Position numbers and translations under genes: made by a program
DNA from: Albimonas pacifica
GTDB taxonomy: Bacteria; Pseudomonadota; Alphaproteobacteria; Rhodobacterales; Rhodobacteraceae
Assembly: GCF_900113695.1 (NCBI RefSeq)
Contig: NZ_FOQH01000005.1
Span: 514,406 to 578,405 of the forward strand
Reading direction: 5' to 3'
DNA length: 64,000 nucleotides
The notes under the pieces: generated by a model
Told to the model about the DNA's origin: nothing
Database searches by the model: none
What the model saw: only the letters and a program-made list of their open reading frames with translations
Shown: positions 9,113 through 17,430 of the stretch, one piece after another
Position numbering within the stretch: position 1 is the stretch's first letter
How the letters are laid out: the number at the start of each line of letters is the position of its first letter

Positions 9113-9645
9113 GCCGCGCGGCCCCGCCGGCGCCCGTAGCCGCGATCCGCCCGGCCCGGCCCGAGGAGGCCGCCCCCCTCGCTGCGCTGCATGTCGAGGT
9201 CTGGCGCGAGACCTACCGCGACCTCGCCCCGCCCGAGGCCCTGCGCCGGCTGGACGAGGCCCGCCGCCTGCCGTTCTGGCGCGCGACCCTCGCAGGCGGG
9301 GAAGCGGGCGCCGGCGCGCTGGTCGCCGAAGGCCCGCAGGGCCTGCTGGGCGTGAGCGCCTTCGCGCCCGCGGGCCACCCGGCGATGGCGGGCGCGGCGG
9401 AGATCAAGCATCTCTACGTGCGCCGGGCCGCCCGGGGCGGAGGCCTCGGCGCCCGCCTGCTGTCGGAGACGCTCGCCGGGCTCCGCGCGCGGGGCCACGC
9501 CGCCGCGGCCCTCGCGGTGGTCGAGCAGAACGCCGGCGCCCGCGCCTTCTACGCGGCGCAGGGGGGCGAGGAGGCGGGGCGCTTCACCGACCCCGGTCCG
9601 CTGTGGCGATCGTCGAACATCGTGGTGCGCTGGCGCCTCGACTGA
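9109..9645 (+). CDS. GNAT family N-acetyltransferase
   Basis: A 178-residue cytosolic acetyltransferase of the GNAT fold. The acetyl-CoA-binding motif A is visible as IKHLYVRRAARGGGLGARLLSE around residue 98-119 (Q/RxxGxG/A type). Motif B, VVEQNAGARAFYAAQGG, follows with the usual N and Y residues. The N-terminal 'IRPARPEEAAPLAALHVEVWRETY' start is typical of small-molecule or ribosomal-type GNATs. The GTG start at 9109 overlaps the cytochrome stop (GTGA), so it is translationally coupled to it, though a functional link is not obvious. The acetyl acceptor is unknown. Confidence 0.85.
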   Translation: MSRAAPPAPVAAIRPARPEEAAPLAALHVEVWRETYRDLAPPEALRRLDEARRLPFWRATLAGGEAGAGALVAEGPQGLLGVSAFAPAGHPAMAGAAEIKHLYVRRAARGGGLGARLLSETLAGLRARGHAAAALAVVEQNAGARAFYAAQGGEEAGRFTDPGPLWRSSNIVVRWRLD

Positions 9646-9670
9646 CCCCGGCAGGCCGGACGCCGGGGTC
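9644..9670. terminator. Bidirectional terminator-type hairpin
   Basis: GACCCCGGC (9644-9652) pairs perfectly with GCCGGGGTC (9662-9670) around a 9-nt loop. It sits at the stop of the plus-strand GNAT gene and just beyond the stop of the minus-strand acyl-CoA ligase, so it can serve both convergent transcripts. No strong T-run follows. Confidence 0.6.
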
Positions 9671-9702
9671 GGCGCAGCGCCCGCTCCGCCGGCGACGGAC
9701 GC

Positions 9703-11358
9703 TCAGACGGCCGCTTCGCGCGCCCGGCGGTATTCGAGGTCGCGCAGCACCCGGCGCTGGACCTTGCCGGAGACGGTCTTGGGCAGCTCGTCCAGGAACT
9801 CGATCTTGCGCGGATACTTGTAGGGCGCGGTCTGGGCCTTCACGTGGTCCTGCAGGACCCTGGCCATCGCCTCGTCGCCCACATGGCCCGCGTGCAGCAC
9901 CACGAAGGCCTTCACCACCACGCCCCGCTTCTCGTCCGGGCTCGCCACGCAGGCGCACTCGCGCACCGCGTCATGGGACATCACCGCCCCCTCCACCTCC
10001 GCCGGCCCGATCCGGTAGCCGGCCGCGTTGATCACGTCGTCCGCCCGCCCCTCGTACCAGAAGTACCCGTCCGCATCCTTGCGCGCGAGATCGCCCGTCA
10101 TGAACCACCGCGATCCGTCCGCGGCGGTCCGGAAACAGGCCTCGGTCCGCTCCGGGTCGCGCCAGTAGCCCAGCATCAGGCCGTCGAACGGGCATTTCAG
10201 CGCCACCGCCCCGGTCTCGCCGGGGGGCAGAGGCGCGCAGGTCTCCTCGTGGACCACGTCCACCGGGAACCCCGGCATCGGCAGGCCCATCGAGCCCGGC
10301 CGGATCTCGGTGCAGGGGAAGTTGGCGATGGACATGAAACTCTCGGTCTGCCCGTAGCTTTCCAGGAACTTGGTGCCCGAGAGCCGCATCCACCGCTCGG
10401 CCGTCGGCGCGTCCAGGCTCTCGCCCGCGGTGATCGAGAGGCGCAGCTTCGTCAGGTCGAAGCTCGCCACGTCCTCCCCCAGCATCCACCGATACTCCGA
10501 GGCGGCGGCGGCGTAGATCGTCACTCCCCAGTCCTGGATGAGCTGGAGGCGCATCTTCGGGTCGAACGGCCCGTCATGGACGAAGGCGCAGACCCCCGCC
10601 AGCCACGGCCCCATCAGCGTCGAGGTCGCGTTGAACCCCCAGGCCGTGTCCGCCGTGCCCCAGCAGACGTCCTCCTTCGACTGGTCGTTCATGTCGAACC
10701 AGTAGGCCGCGATCTCGATGAACCCCAGCGCGAACCAGGCCGAGTGCGTCACCCCCTTCGGCGTCCCCGTCGAGCCGGAGGTGAAATAGATGTAGCCCGG
10801 ATCCTCCCGCGCCATCCGCTCGGAGGCGATCTCCTCCGACGCCCCGTCCATCGCCGCGTGGACGTCGGTCCAGCCGGCGGCCTCGCCCTGGCCGTAGGGC
10901 ACGACCAGCCGGGCGCAGCCCTCGGGGACGAGCCCCTCGAACTTCGCGGTCTCGCCCGGCACGGTGAGGATCGCCGCGGGCTCGGTCGCCCCGATCCGGT
11001 ATTCGAGGTCCTTGCGGGTCAGCATCGTCAGGCAGGGAACCACGATCGCCCCGAGGCGCGACAGCGCCGTGACCGCGATCTGCCACTCCGGGATCCGGGG
11101 CAGCATCACGACGACCCGGTCGCCGCGGGCGACGCCCGCCGCGCGCAGCGCATTGGCCATCCGTTTCGAGAGCACGGCGATCTCGGCGAAGGTGAAGCGC
11201 TTCGAGGCGCCCTCGGCGTTGGTCCAGATCAGCGCCTGCCGCTCGGGGTCCTGCGCGTGGCCGTCGACGATGTCGGCGAAGCAGAAGCGCTCGGGCGGGG
11301 GCGGGCGGCGATGGGCGCGGGCGGTCTCGTGGTAGTCGACCATCGGGGGCAGCAGCAT
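9703..11358 (-). CDS. Acyl-CoA synthetase, medium-chain (ACSM/lvaE-like)
   Basis: A 551-residue AMP-forming acyl-CoA ligase. Core motifs are complete: the P-loop YFTSGSTGTPKG (191-202), ESYGQTES, the A8-type hinge TGDLARKDADGYFWYEGRADD, and the C-terminal catalytic-lysine region PKTVSGKVQRR. The overall pattern fits medium-chain/xenobiotic-acid ligases rather than acetyl-CoA synthetase. It is last in a minus-strand operon after an acyl-CoA dehydrogenase, an SDR and an APH-family kinase. That set parallels the levulinate lva operon, where LvaE activates the acid to its CoA ester. Substrate assignment to a keto- or hydroxy-acid is inference from the operon. Confidence 0.88.
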   Translation of the reverse strand: MLLPPMVDYHETARAHRRPPPPERFCFADIVDGHAQDPERQALIWTNAEGASKRFTFAEIAVLSKRMANALRAAGVARGDRVVVMLPRIPEWQIAVTALSRLGAIVVPCLTMLTRKDLEYRIGATEPAAILTVPGETAKFEGLVPEGCARLVVPYGQGEAAGWTDVHAAMDGASEEIASERMAREDPGYIYFTSGSTGTPKGVTHSAWFALGFIEIAAYWFDMNDQSKEDVCWGTADTAWGFNATSTLMGPWLAGVCAFVHDGPFDPKMRLQLIQDWGVTIYAAAASEYRWMLGEDVASFDLTKLRLSITAGESLDAPTAERWMRLSGTKFLESYGQTESFMSIANFPCTEIRPGSMGLPMPGFPVDVVHEETCAPLPPGETGAVALKCPFDGLMLGYWRDPERTEACFRTAADGSRWFMTGDLARKDADGYFWYEGRADDVINAAGYRIGPAEVEGAVMSHDAVRECACVASPDEKRGVVVKAFVVLHAGHVGDEAMARVLQDHVKAQTAPYKYPRKIEFLDELPKTVSGKVQRRVLRDLEYRRAREAAV

Positions 11359-11456
11359 GCGTCTCTCTCCCTGACGAGCGTCTCTTGCCGGACGCTCCTT
11401 CGCCCCTCCCCGGGGCGCGGGGCGCGCGGGGCTCTCTGCGGCCCCGTCGCGCGGTT

Positions 11457-12518
11457 TCAGCCGATGCGGTGCAGCGCCCGGCCCATCAGCGCCACGGCGG
11501 TGGCGTGCAGCAGGTCGCCGGTGGCCTTCGGCGCCCGGCCCGCGCAGGCGCGCGCGTGGGTGCCCTCCAGGATGATGCCCAGCCGGAAGCAGGCGAGCAC
11601 GACGAACCAGTCGACATGGTCGAGGCTGCGTGGCGACAGCGCGGCGTAGCGCGCGATCAGCTCGTCGGCGGTGGGGAAGCCGTCCCAGGGCTCGACCTTG
11701 AGCACCGGCAGCTCCGGTCCGCCGGAGCCGGGATAGCAGGCGACGATCCAGCCCAGATCCACCAGCGGGTCGCCGATGGTGGCGAGCTCCCAGTCCACGA
11801 TGGCGGCGAGGTCGCCGGAGCCCGGGCGATACATCACGTTTCCGAATTGATAGTCGCCATGAAGGATGCCGGGCGGCTGCTCAGGGGGCAGGTTCGCGCG
11901 CAGCCAGTCGGCGATGCGGTCGACGCCGGGCAGTCCCGCGCGGCCGGGCCATTCCGCGTGGCGCTCGTAGTCCTTGAGCTGCCCCAGCCAGCGGTCGGCC
12001 TGGCGGGCGATGTAGCCCTCGGGCTTGCCGAAATCCTCGAGCCCTGCCGCCTTGTAGTCGACCGAGTGGAGGGCGGCGATGCCTTCCACCAGCGCGAACC
12101 CCATGCGCCGGCGGATGGCGGGGTCGGAGCGGTGGGGCTCGGGCAGTCCGGTGACGGCGTTGAAGCCCTCGACCGGCTCCATCAGGTAGAAGGCGACGCC
12201 CAGCGGCTCGGGGTCCGTGCAGGCGGCGATCAGGCGGGGATGGGGCGCGTCCGAGCCGGCGAGGGCGGCGAGGACGCGGGCCTCCCGTTCCATGGTCCGG
12301 TTGGAGCCCTGGCGGGGGACCGGCGGCGGGCGGCGCAGGACATAGTCCCGCCCCGCGCGCCGGAAGCGCAGCAGCACATTCTGGGTGCCGCCGGAGAGCG
12401 GGCGGGCGGCCTCGATCGGCCCCTCGCCCAGGTCTTCCGCGTCCATCCAGGCGGCGAGACGGTCGAGGTCCACGCCCCCGACCTCCCTTTTCCCCTGTGT
12501 GTCAGGGGCCTGGCTCAC
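11457..12518 (-). CDS. APH-family kinase, ACAD10/11- or LvaA-like
   Basis: A 353-residue phosphotransferase of the aminoglycoside-phosphotransferase/choline-kinase fold. The catalytic Brenner motif HGDYQFGN is at 220-227 and the metal-binding IVDWE at 240-244. The LSGGTQNVLLRF nucleotide-binding segment near 41-52 and the pattern RRPPPVP are typical of the kinase part of ACAD10/ACAD11. In known relatives (LvaA, ACAD10/11) the kinase phosphorylates the 4-hydroxyl of a 4-hydroxyacyl-CoA. The GTG start at 12518 overlaps the SDR stop (GTGA). A drug-resistance role is unlikely given the operon. Confidence 0.85.
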   Translation of the reverse strand: MSQAPDTQGKREVGGVDLDRLAAWMDAEDLGEGPIEAARPLSGGTQNVLLRFRRAGRDYVLRRPPPVPRQGSNRTMEREARVLAALAGSDAPHPRLIAACTDPEPLGVAFYLMEPVEGFNAVTGLPEPHRSDPAIRRRMGFALVEGIAALHSVDYKAAGLEDFGKPEGYIARQADRWLGQLKDYERHAEWPGRAGLPGVDRIADWLRANLPPEQPPGILHGDYQFGNVMYRPGSGDLAAIVDWELATIGDPLVDLGWIVACYPGSGGPELPVLKVEPWDGFPTADELIARYAALSPRSLDHVDWFVVLACFRLGIILEGTHARACAGRAPKATGDLLHATAVALMGRALHRIG

Positions 12519-13255
12519 AGAACCAAACCTCCGTCGCAGGCGATGGTCTGGCCGGTGACATAGGCCGCCAGCGGCGAGGCCAGGAACAGGCAGACGCCGG
12601 CCATGTCCTCGGGTTTTCCGAAGCGGCCCATGGGGATGCGGGACCGCATTGCGTCGGCGCGATCCTCGCGGGCGGTGGTGACCTCGGTCATCCTTGTGGG
12701 CACGAAGCCGGGGGCGAGGCCGTTGACCCGCACGCCGGAGCGGGCGTAGGCGGCGCCGAGCGTGCGCACCAGCGCCACCGCGCCGGCCTTGGAGGCGTTG
12801 TAGGCCGGGTTGCCGACGGTGGCGTGGTAGGCCGCGGTGGAGCTGACCACGATCGCCGAGCCCTTGGTTTTCTCCAGCATCGGCAGGAACTTGTCGATGA
12901 TGACCATGTTGGCGGTGAGGTTTACGTCCGTAACCTCCTGGAATCCCTTCCACTTGAACTCGCCGCGCTTGTAGATCACGTGGCCCTGGGCGCAGACCAC
13001 CACGTCGAGGCTGTCGAAGGGGGCCTGCCAGTTCTCCACCGCCTCGAAGTCGGAGACGTTCATCTGGTGGTAGTGGATGCCCTCGAGGTCCGATTCCGGC
13101 ACGCCCTCGTAGTCCTTGGCGGAGGGTTTGCGGGCCCAGACGTGGACCTCGGCGCCGCGCTTGCGGAAGCCTTGAGCGACGGCGTTGCCGATGCCGGCGG
13201 AGCCGCCGACGACCAGGACCCGCTTGCCGGAGAAATCGGTGTCTTTCACGTCCAT
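12515..13255 (-). CDS. SDR family oxidoreductase (lvaD-like position)
   Basis: A 246-residue classical short-chain dehydrogenase/reductase. The nucleotide-binding GGSAGIG is at 17-23, a CAQG tetrad replaces the usual NNAG (88-91), and the catalytic Tyr152/Lys156 (YNASK) and GLAPGFVPT motifs are present. It lies between the kinase and acyl-CoA dehydrogenase genes and overlaps both by a few bases, so it belongs to the same pathway. In the lva pathway the SDR interconverts the 4-keto- and 4-hydroxyacyl-CoA; the same role is inferred here. Confidence 0.87.
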   Translation of the reverse strand: MDVKDTDFSGKRVLVVGGSAGIGNAVAQGFRKRGAEVHVWARKPSAKDYEGVPESDLEGIHYHQMNVSDFEAVENWQAPFDSLDVVVCAQGHVIYKRGEFKWKGFQEVTDVNLTANMVIIDKFLPMLEKTKGSAIVVSSTAAYHATVGNPAYNASKAGAVALVRTLGAAYARSGVRVNGLAPGFVPTRMTEVTTAREDRADAMRSRIPMGRFGKPEDMAGVCLFLASPLAAYVTGQTIACDGGLVL

Positions 13256-14526
13256 TACCCGGCCTCCTTCACACGCTGGGCCTGCTTCTCCTGCGCCTTC
13301 CAGCGCACGTAGTCGGGGAACATCTCCGGGTTGGGCTTGTATTGCTTCAGCAGCTGGCGGGCGACGACGGACTTGTGGACTTCGGTCGGCCCGTCGGCGA
13401 GGCCGATCATGAAGCTGTTCATCAGGTGGTCCGAGAACGGCACGTCGGTGGTGATGCCCAGCGAGCCGTGAAGGTGAAGCGCCATCGAAGAAATGTCGTG
13501 CAAGACCTTGGTCATCATGACCTTCACCGCCGAGACCTCCTGGCGCAGGTCGCGCCAGTCACGGCCCTGGTCGGCGAGCCAGGCCGTCTCGAGCACCATC
13601 AGGCGGAACTGGCGCAGCTGGATCCAGGCGTCGGCGATCCGCTCCTGCACCATCTGCTGCTTCCACAGGGGCTCGCCCTTGGTCTGGCGGCTCACGACCC
13701 GCTCGCAGGTCATGTCGAGGCATTTCTGGCTCTCGGCGATGGCGCGCATGGCGTGGTGGAGGCGGCCGCCGCCGAGGCGGGTCTGGGCCACCGCGAAGCC
13801 ATCTCCCCGTCCGCCCAACAGGTTCTCGGGCGGGACGCGCACGTTGGTCCAGCGGACGTGGGCGTGCTCGGGCTCGGCCTGGCCGTGGTAGCCGTAGTCG
13901 CGGATGATCTCGATGCCGGGGGTCTTGGCGTCGACGATGAACATCGACTGGCGGCGGTAGGGGTCGTTCGCCTCGGGCTCGGTCTTCACCATGATGATGT
14001 AGAAGGCGGCGAACTTGGCGTTCGAGCTGAACCACTTCTCGCCGTTGATCACCCAGCCGTCGCCGTCCTGCTCGGCGGTCGTCTGGATCATCAGCGGGTC
14101 CGCGCCGCCCTGCGGCTCGGTCATCGCGTAGCAGGACACGATCTCATTGTTCAGAAGGGGTTCCAGCCACTTCTTCTTCTGCTCGGGCGTGCCGAAATGG
14201 GCCAGGATCTCGGAGTTGCCGGTGTCGGGCGCCTGGGTGCCGAAGGTGATCGGACCGAAGCGCGACCGCCCCAGCTGCTCGTTCATCAGCGCCAGTTTCA
14301 GCTGCCCGTAGCCCTTGCCGCCGAGATGCGGGCCGAGGTGGCAGGCCCAGAGACCCCGCTCCTTCACCTTGGCCTGGAGGGGACGCACCAGGCGCTTGAA
14401 GCCCTCGTCGTGGATGTTCCACTGGCTGGGCAGGACGTGGTCCAGGGGCTCGACGTTCTCGCGCACGAAGTCGCGGATCCAGTCGAGCTCCTTCTGGAAC
14501 TCGGGGTCGGTCTCGAAAGACCACAT
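13255..14526 (-). CDS. Acyl-CoA dehydrogenase, ACAD10/11- or LvaC-like
   Basis: A 423-residue FAD-dependent acyl-CoA dehydrogenase. Typical segments are CYAMTEPQGGAD (substrate/FAD loop), WVINGEKWFSSNA, the 'QTRLGGGRLHHAMRAI' helix that marks the ACAD10/11-type group, and LHGSLGITTDVPFSD with DGPTEVH near the C-terminus. In the lva and ACAD10/11 systems this enzyme converts a phosphorylated 4-hydroxyacyl-CoA into an enoyl-CoA or 3-hydroxyacyl-CoA product. It is the first gene of a four-gene minus-strand operon and is divergent from a LysR regulator. Confidence 0.88.
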   Translation of the reverse strand: MWSFETDPEFQKELDWIRDFVRENVEPLDHVLPSQWNIHDEGFKRLVRPLQAKVKERGLWACHLGPHLGGKGYGQLKLALMNEQLGRSRFGPITFGTQAPDTGNSEILAHFGTPEQKKKWLEPLLNNEIVSCYAMTEPQGGADPLMIQTTAEQDGDGWVINGEKWFSSNAKFAAFYIIMVKTEPEANDPYRRQSMFIVDAKTPGIEIIRDYGYHGQAEPEHAHVRWTNVRVPPENLLGGRGDGFAVAQTRLGGGRLHHAMRAIAESQKCLDMTCERVVSRQTKGEPLWKQQMVQERIADAWIQLRQFRLMVLETAWLADQGRDWRDLRQEVSAVKVMMTKVLHDISSMALHLHGSLGITTDVPFSDHLMNSFMIGLADGPTEVHKSVVARQLLKQYKPNPEMFPDYVRWKAQEKQAQRVKEAG

Positions 14527-14599
14527 GGGCGTTTCCTCCGGTTTCTTTCGGCGCAGGGTCGCGCAGGCGGTCGGCGCTTTCCAATATCGGATTCTTGGG

Positions 14600-14615
14600 C
14601 GATCATTCGGGATCG
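14600..14615. promoter_or_regulatory. Candidate LysR operator
   Basis: CGATC-N6-GATCG inverted repeat in the 108-bp divergent gap between the acyl-CoA dehydrogenase and the LysR gene. Position and symmetry fit a LysR-type site, but the repeat is short and I found no second copy. Confidence 0.35.
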
Positions 14616-14634
14616 CTTATGGATCGGAGCGCCG

Positions 14635-15567
14635 ATGGACCTCGAAGCCACCCCCTTCCGCGCCTTCGTGAAGGTCGCCGAGCATGAAAGTTTTACGCGG
14701 GCGGCCGCCGAGCTGAACATCTCTCAGCCGGCGTTGTCGGCGATGATCAAGGAGATGGAGCGCCGGCTGGGGTTCCGGCTGTTCGAGCGGACCTCGCGCA
14801 GGGTGTCGCTGACGCGCGAGGGGCGGGCGCTGATCACCAACGCCAAGCGCGTGGTGCTGGAGCATGACTGGGCGCTGCAGCGGGCGAGGGAGATCCTTTC
14901 CAACGATTTACGGATTGCGGCGCCGCTCGACTCCACCCTCATCGCCGAACGCGCGGCGCTGACGGAGGCGTTCGCGACCCAGCATCCGAAGGCCAGGATC
15001 GACGTGCTGGCGCTGAGCCCGTCGCGCCTCTACGACGCGGTGCGCACGGACGAGGCGGACCTGGCGCTGACGCTGGAGCCCTCGGCGCGGGACGAACTGT
15101 CGCCGATCAATGCGGTCCGGGGGGCGGAGTTCGAGGCGCGGGTGCTGGCGACGCGCCGCGTGGGGCTGCTGGCGCCGCCGGGGCATCCGTTCTTCGGGCG
15201 GGCGAAGGTAACGGAATCCGAATTGAAGGGCGTGCGGGTCGCCGTGGTGGGGCGGGTGCATGGGGGGCCGCTGGCCTCGGGCGTGGGGCGCTGGCTGGCG
15301 GAGGTCGGCGCCGAGACCGTGAGGACGGGCGAGGCGGATGCCATCTCCTTGATGCGGCTCGCTTTGCGCACGGGAGTGGCGGCGGTTGATATCGGCTGGT
15401 TCGAGATGGCGCGGCCGGCGGTGGGGCCCTCGCTGGCCACGGTGGGGATCGAGGGGCGTGGGGTCTCCACCGATCTGGTGATGCTGCGCAAACCCCGTGC
15501 GCCCCGCCCGCTGGCGGAGCGCTTCTGGAGTTTTGCGGGCGCGCGGGCCGAGGCCTCGCCGCTCTAG
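14635..15567 (+). CDS. LysR family transcriptional regulator
   Basis: A 310-residue LysR-type regulator. The N-terminal winged HTH reads HESFTRAAAELNISQPALSAMIKEMERRLG (residues about 17-46), the classic LysR signature. The C-terminal part is a periplasmic-binding-protein-like effector domain. It is divergently oriented from the acyl-CoA dehydrogenase/SDR/kinase/ligase operon, with a CGATC-N6-GATCG palindrome between them, so it is probably its regulator. The effector would be a CoA ester or the free acid, by inference. Its stop overlaps the convergent SDR stop by 3 nt inside a CTAG. Confidence 0.9.
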   Translation: MDLEATPFRAFVKVAEHESFTRAAAELNISQPALSAMIKEMERRLGFRLFERTSRRVSLTREGRALITNAKRVVLEHDWALQRAREILSNDLRIAAPLDSTLIAERAALTEAFATQHPKARIDVLALSPSRLYDAVRTDEADLALTLEPSARDELSPINAVRGAEFEARVLATRRVGLLAPPGHPFFGRAKVTESELKGVRVAVVGRVHGGPLASGVGRWLAEVGAETVRTGEADAISLMRLALRTGVAAVDIGWFEMARPAVGPSLATVGIEGRGVSTDLVMLRKPRAPRPLAERFWSFAGARAEASPL

Positions 15568-16373
15568 GCGCGGCGGATGGTCAGGCCGCCGTCGACGGGG
15601 AGCGCGGTGCCGGTGATGTAGCTGGCCGAGGGCAGGGCGAAGCTGAGCACGCCGTTGGCGATGTCCTCGGGGTCGCCGTAGCGTTTCAGGGCGGTGCGGC
15701 GCTTGGCGTAGATCACCTTGTGCTCCTCGGGGATGCGCTCGGTGATGCCGGAGCGGATCGGGCCGGGGCAGATGGCGTTGACGGTGATGCCCTCGGGGCC
15801 GAGGTCGCAGGCGAAGCCGCGGGTGATGCCGATGACGCCGTGCTTGGCGGCGACGTAGGCGGTGTTGCCGGGGGTGGCGCCCAGGCCCTCGGTCGAGGCG
15901 ATGTTGATCACCCGGGGGTTGGCGGATTTGCGCAGCCAGGGCAGGGCGGTGCGGATCGTGCGCTGGTGGGCGGTCAGCATGCCGTCGAGGGCGCGGGCCC
16001 ACTGGGTCTCGTAGGCGTCGGGGTCGTCGATGGGGGCCCAGGCGGAGAAGCCGGCGTTGTTGACGAGGATGTCGAGGCCGCCGAAGTGGTCGGTCGCCGT
16101 CTTGATCCCGGCCTGGATGGCGTCGAGCTTGGAGACGTCCATGGCGAAGGCGAGGACCTCGCCGATCGAGGGGTCGTCCTTGCGGGCCTCGGCGATCTCG
16201 GCGGCGACGGCGTCCACGCCCTCCTGCGTGAGGTCGGAGATGGCGACCTTCGCGCCCTCCCGCGCGAAAAGATGCGCGGTCGCGCGGCCCATGCCGGAGG
16301 CGGCCCCCGTGACGAAGGCGATGCAGCCGGCGATGGAGCGCGAGCGGTGCTGATAGGGGGGCAGGTTGGTCAT
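15564..16373 (-). CDS. SDR family oxidoreductase
   Basis: A 269-residue classical SDR with TGAASGMG (cofactor loop, about residues 22-29), DVSKLD acidic segment, NNAG, YVAAK (catalytic Tyr/Lys) and CPGPIRSGI. A C-terminal SASYITGTALPVDGGLT closes the fold as usual. The substrate is unknown. It lies downstream of the dipeptide-type ABC operon on the same strand, but a strong inverted repeat separates them. It is convergent with the LysR gene, so membership in either system is uncertain. Confidence 0.85.
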   Translation of the reverse strand: MTNLPPYQHRSRSIAGCIAFVTGAASGMGRATAHLFAREGAKVAISDLTQEGVDAVAAEIAEARKDDPSIGEVLAFAMDVSKLDAIQAGIKTATDHFGGLDILVNNAGFSAWAPIDDPDAYETQWARALDGMLTAHQRTIRTALPWLRKSANPRVINIASTEGLGATPGNTAYVAAKHGVIGITRGFACDLGPEGITVNAICPGPIRSGITERIPEEHKVIYAKRRTALKRYGDPEDIANGVLSFALPSASYITGTALPVDGGLTIRRA

Positions 16374-16536
16374 CCGGGTCTTCCTCCGAGCGCGGCGCGT
16401 TGCGGCCGCTTGTTGATTGGCGCGCAGGGCGAGGGCCCGCGCGGCCTTTCAGGGGGAGCATGACGGAGGGGCGCCGCGCAAGAGGTCTGTAAGGGAGACG
16501 GATGAGGTCGCGTCGCGCGGCGGCGGCCCCAGGCGG

Positions 16537-16641
16537 GCGCCCCGGGCTTGACCCGGGGCCTGTCGCGGCCGGGAGCGGGCGCTTCGCCGGCGGGCGGGCG
16601 CGGCGCTTGCGGCGGAAGCCCCGGGTCAAGCCCGGGGCGCC
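16537..16641. repeat. Long GC-rich inverted repeat, REP-like
   Basis: GCGCCCCGGGCTTGACCCGGGGC (from 16537) is mirrored by GCCCCGGGTCAAGCCCGGGGCGC (from 16618). Each arm is itself nearly palindromic (CCCCGGG-CTTGA-CCCGGGG). It sits just beyond the stop of the minus-strand dppF-like gene, so it can end that operon's transcript. CCCCGGGCTTGACCCGGGG-type palindromes are widespread in GC-rich Alphaproteobacteria. Confidence 0.75.
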
Positions 16642-16653
16642 TGCGCGCGAATG

Positions 16654-17430
16654 TCAGTCGAAGGTGCGGTAGGAGCGCACGGCCTCGCGGTCGTAGCCCT
16701 CGGTCGCGGACATCAGCTGGGCGGTATAGGGCTCGGACGGCGTGTGGGCGCGCAGGGTGTCCTCGGTGACCTCCTCGACCATGCGGCCGCGGTTCATCAC
16801 CGCCACGCGGCCGCAGAGATGGGCCACCACGGCGAGGTTGTGGGAGACCATCAGGTAGGTCAGGCCGCGGTCCTGCTGCAGGCGCTTGAGAAGATTGAGG
16901 ATCTCGGCCTGGACGGAGACGTCGAGGGCGGAGGTCGGCTCGTCCAGCAGCAGGATCTCGGGCTCCAGGATCAGGGCGCGGGCGACGGCGATGCGCTGGC
17001 GCTGGCCGCCGGAGATCTGGTGGGGGTAGCGGAAGCGGAACTCGGGGCCGAGGCCGACGTCCTTCAGGGCGGCGAGGATGCGGGCGTCGCGGTTGTTCAG
17101 GCCGTGGATCTCGAGGGGCTCGCGCAGGATGGCGTCGACGGTGTGGCGGGGGTGGAGCGCGCCGTAGGGGTCCTGGAAGACCATCTGCATGGCGCGGGCC
17201 TCGGCCTTGGTGCGCTTGGACGTGAGATAGCGGCCGTTGACGCGGATCGTGCCGGACCACTGCGGGTTGATGCGGGCGATGGCGCGCAGGATGGTGGATT
17301 TGCCGGAGCCGGATTCGCCCACCAGGCCGTAGCTTTCGCCCTCGGCCACCGAGAAGGAGACGTTGCGGACCGCGTGGACGGTCGAGGCGCCCTCGCCGAA
17401 GGTGATGGAGAGGTTCTCGATCTCGATCAT
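16654..17430 (-). CDS. Dipeptide-type ABC transporter ATPase (DppF-like)
   Basis: A 258-residue cytosolic ATPase of the oligopeptide/dipeptide/nickel ABC family. Walker A is GESGSGKST (about 38-46), the signature ISGGQRQR, Walker B ILLLDEPTS, and the H-loop VSHNL. The C-terminal oligopeptide-specific extension is short and ends in EAVRSYRTFD. Its start overlaps the stop of the DppD-like ATPase by 4 nt. Together the two ATPases power the permease pair encoded upstream. The imported solute is not evident. Confidence 0.9.
   Translation of the reverse strand: MIEIENLSITFGEGASTVHAVRNVSFSVAEGESYGLVGESGSGKSTILRAIARINPQWSGTIRVNGRYLTSKRTKAEARAMQMVFQDPYGALHPRHTVDAILREPLEIHGLNNRDARILAALKDVGLGPEFRFRYPHQISGGQRQRIAVARALILEPEILLLDEPTSALDVSVQAEILNLLKRLQQDRGLTYLMVSHNLAVVAHLCGRVAVMNRGRMVEEVTEDTLRAHTPSEPYTAQLMSATEGYDREAVRSYRTFD

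Noticed and set aside
11457..12518. Aminoglycoside resistance kinase
   Set aside because: The ACAD10/11-like pattern and the position between an SDR and an acyl-CoA ligase point to acyl-CoA metabolism.
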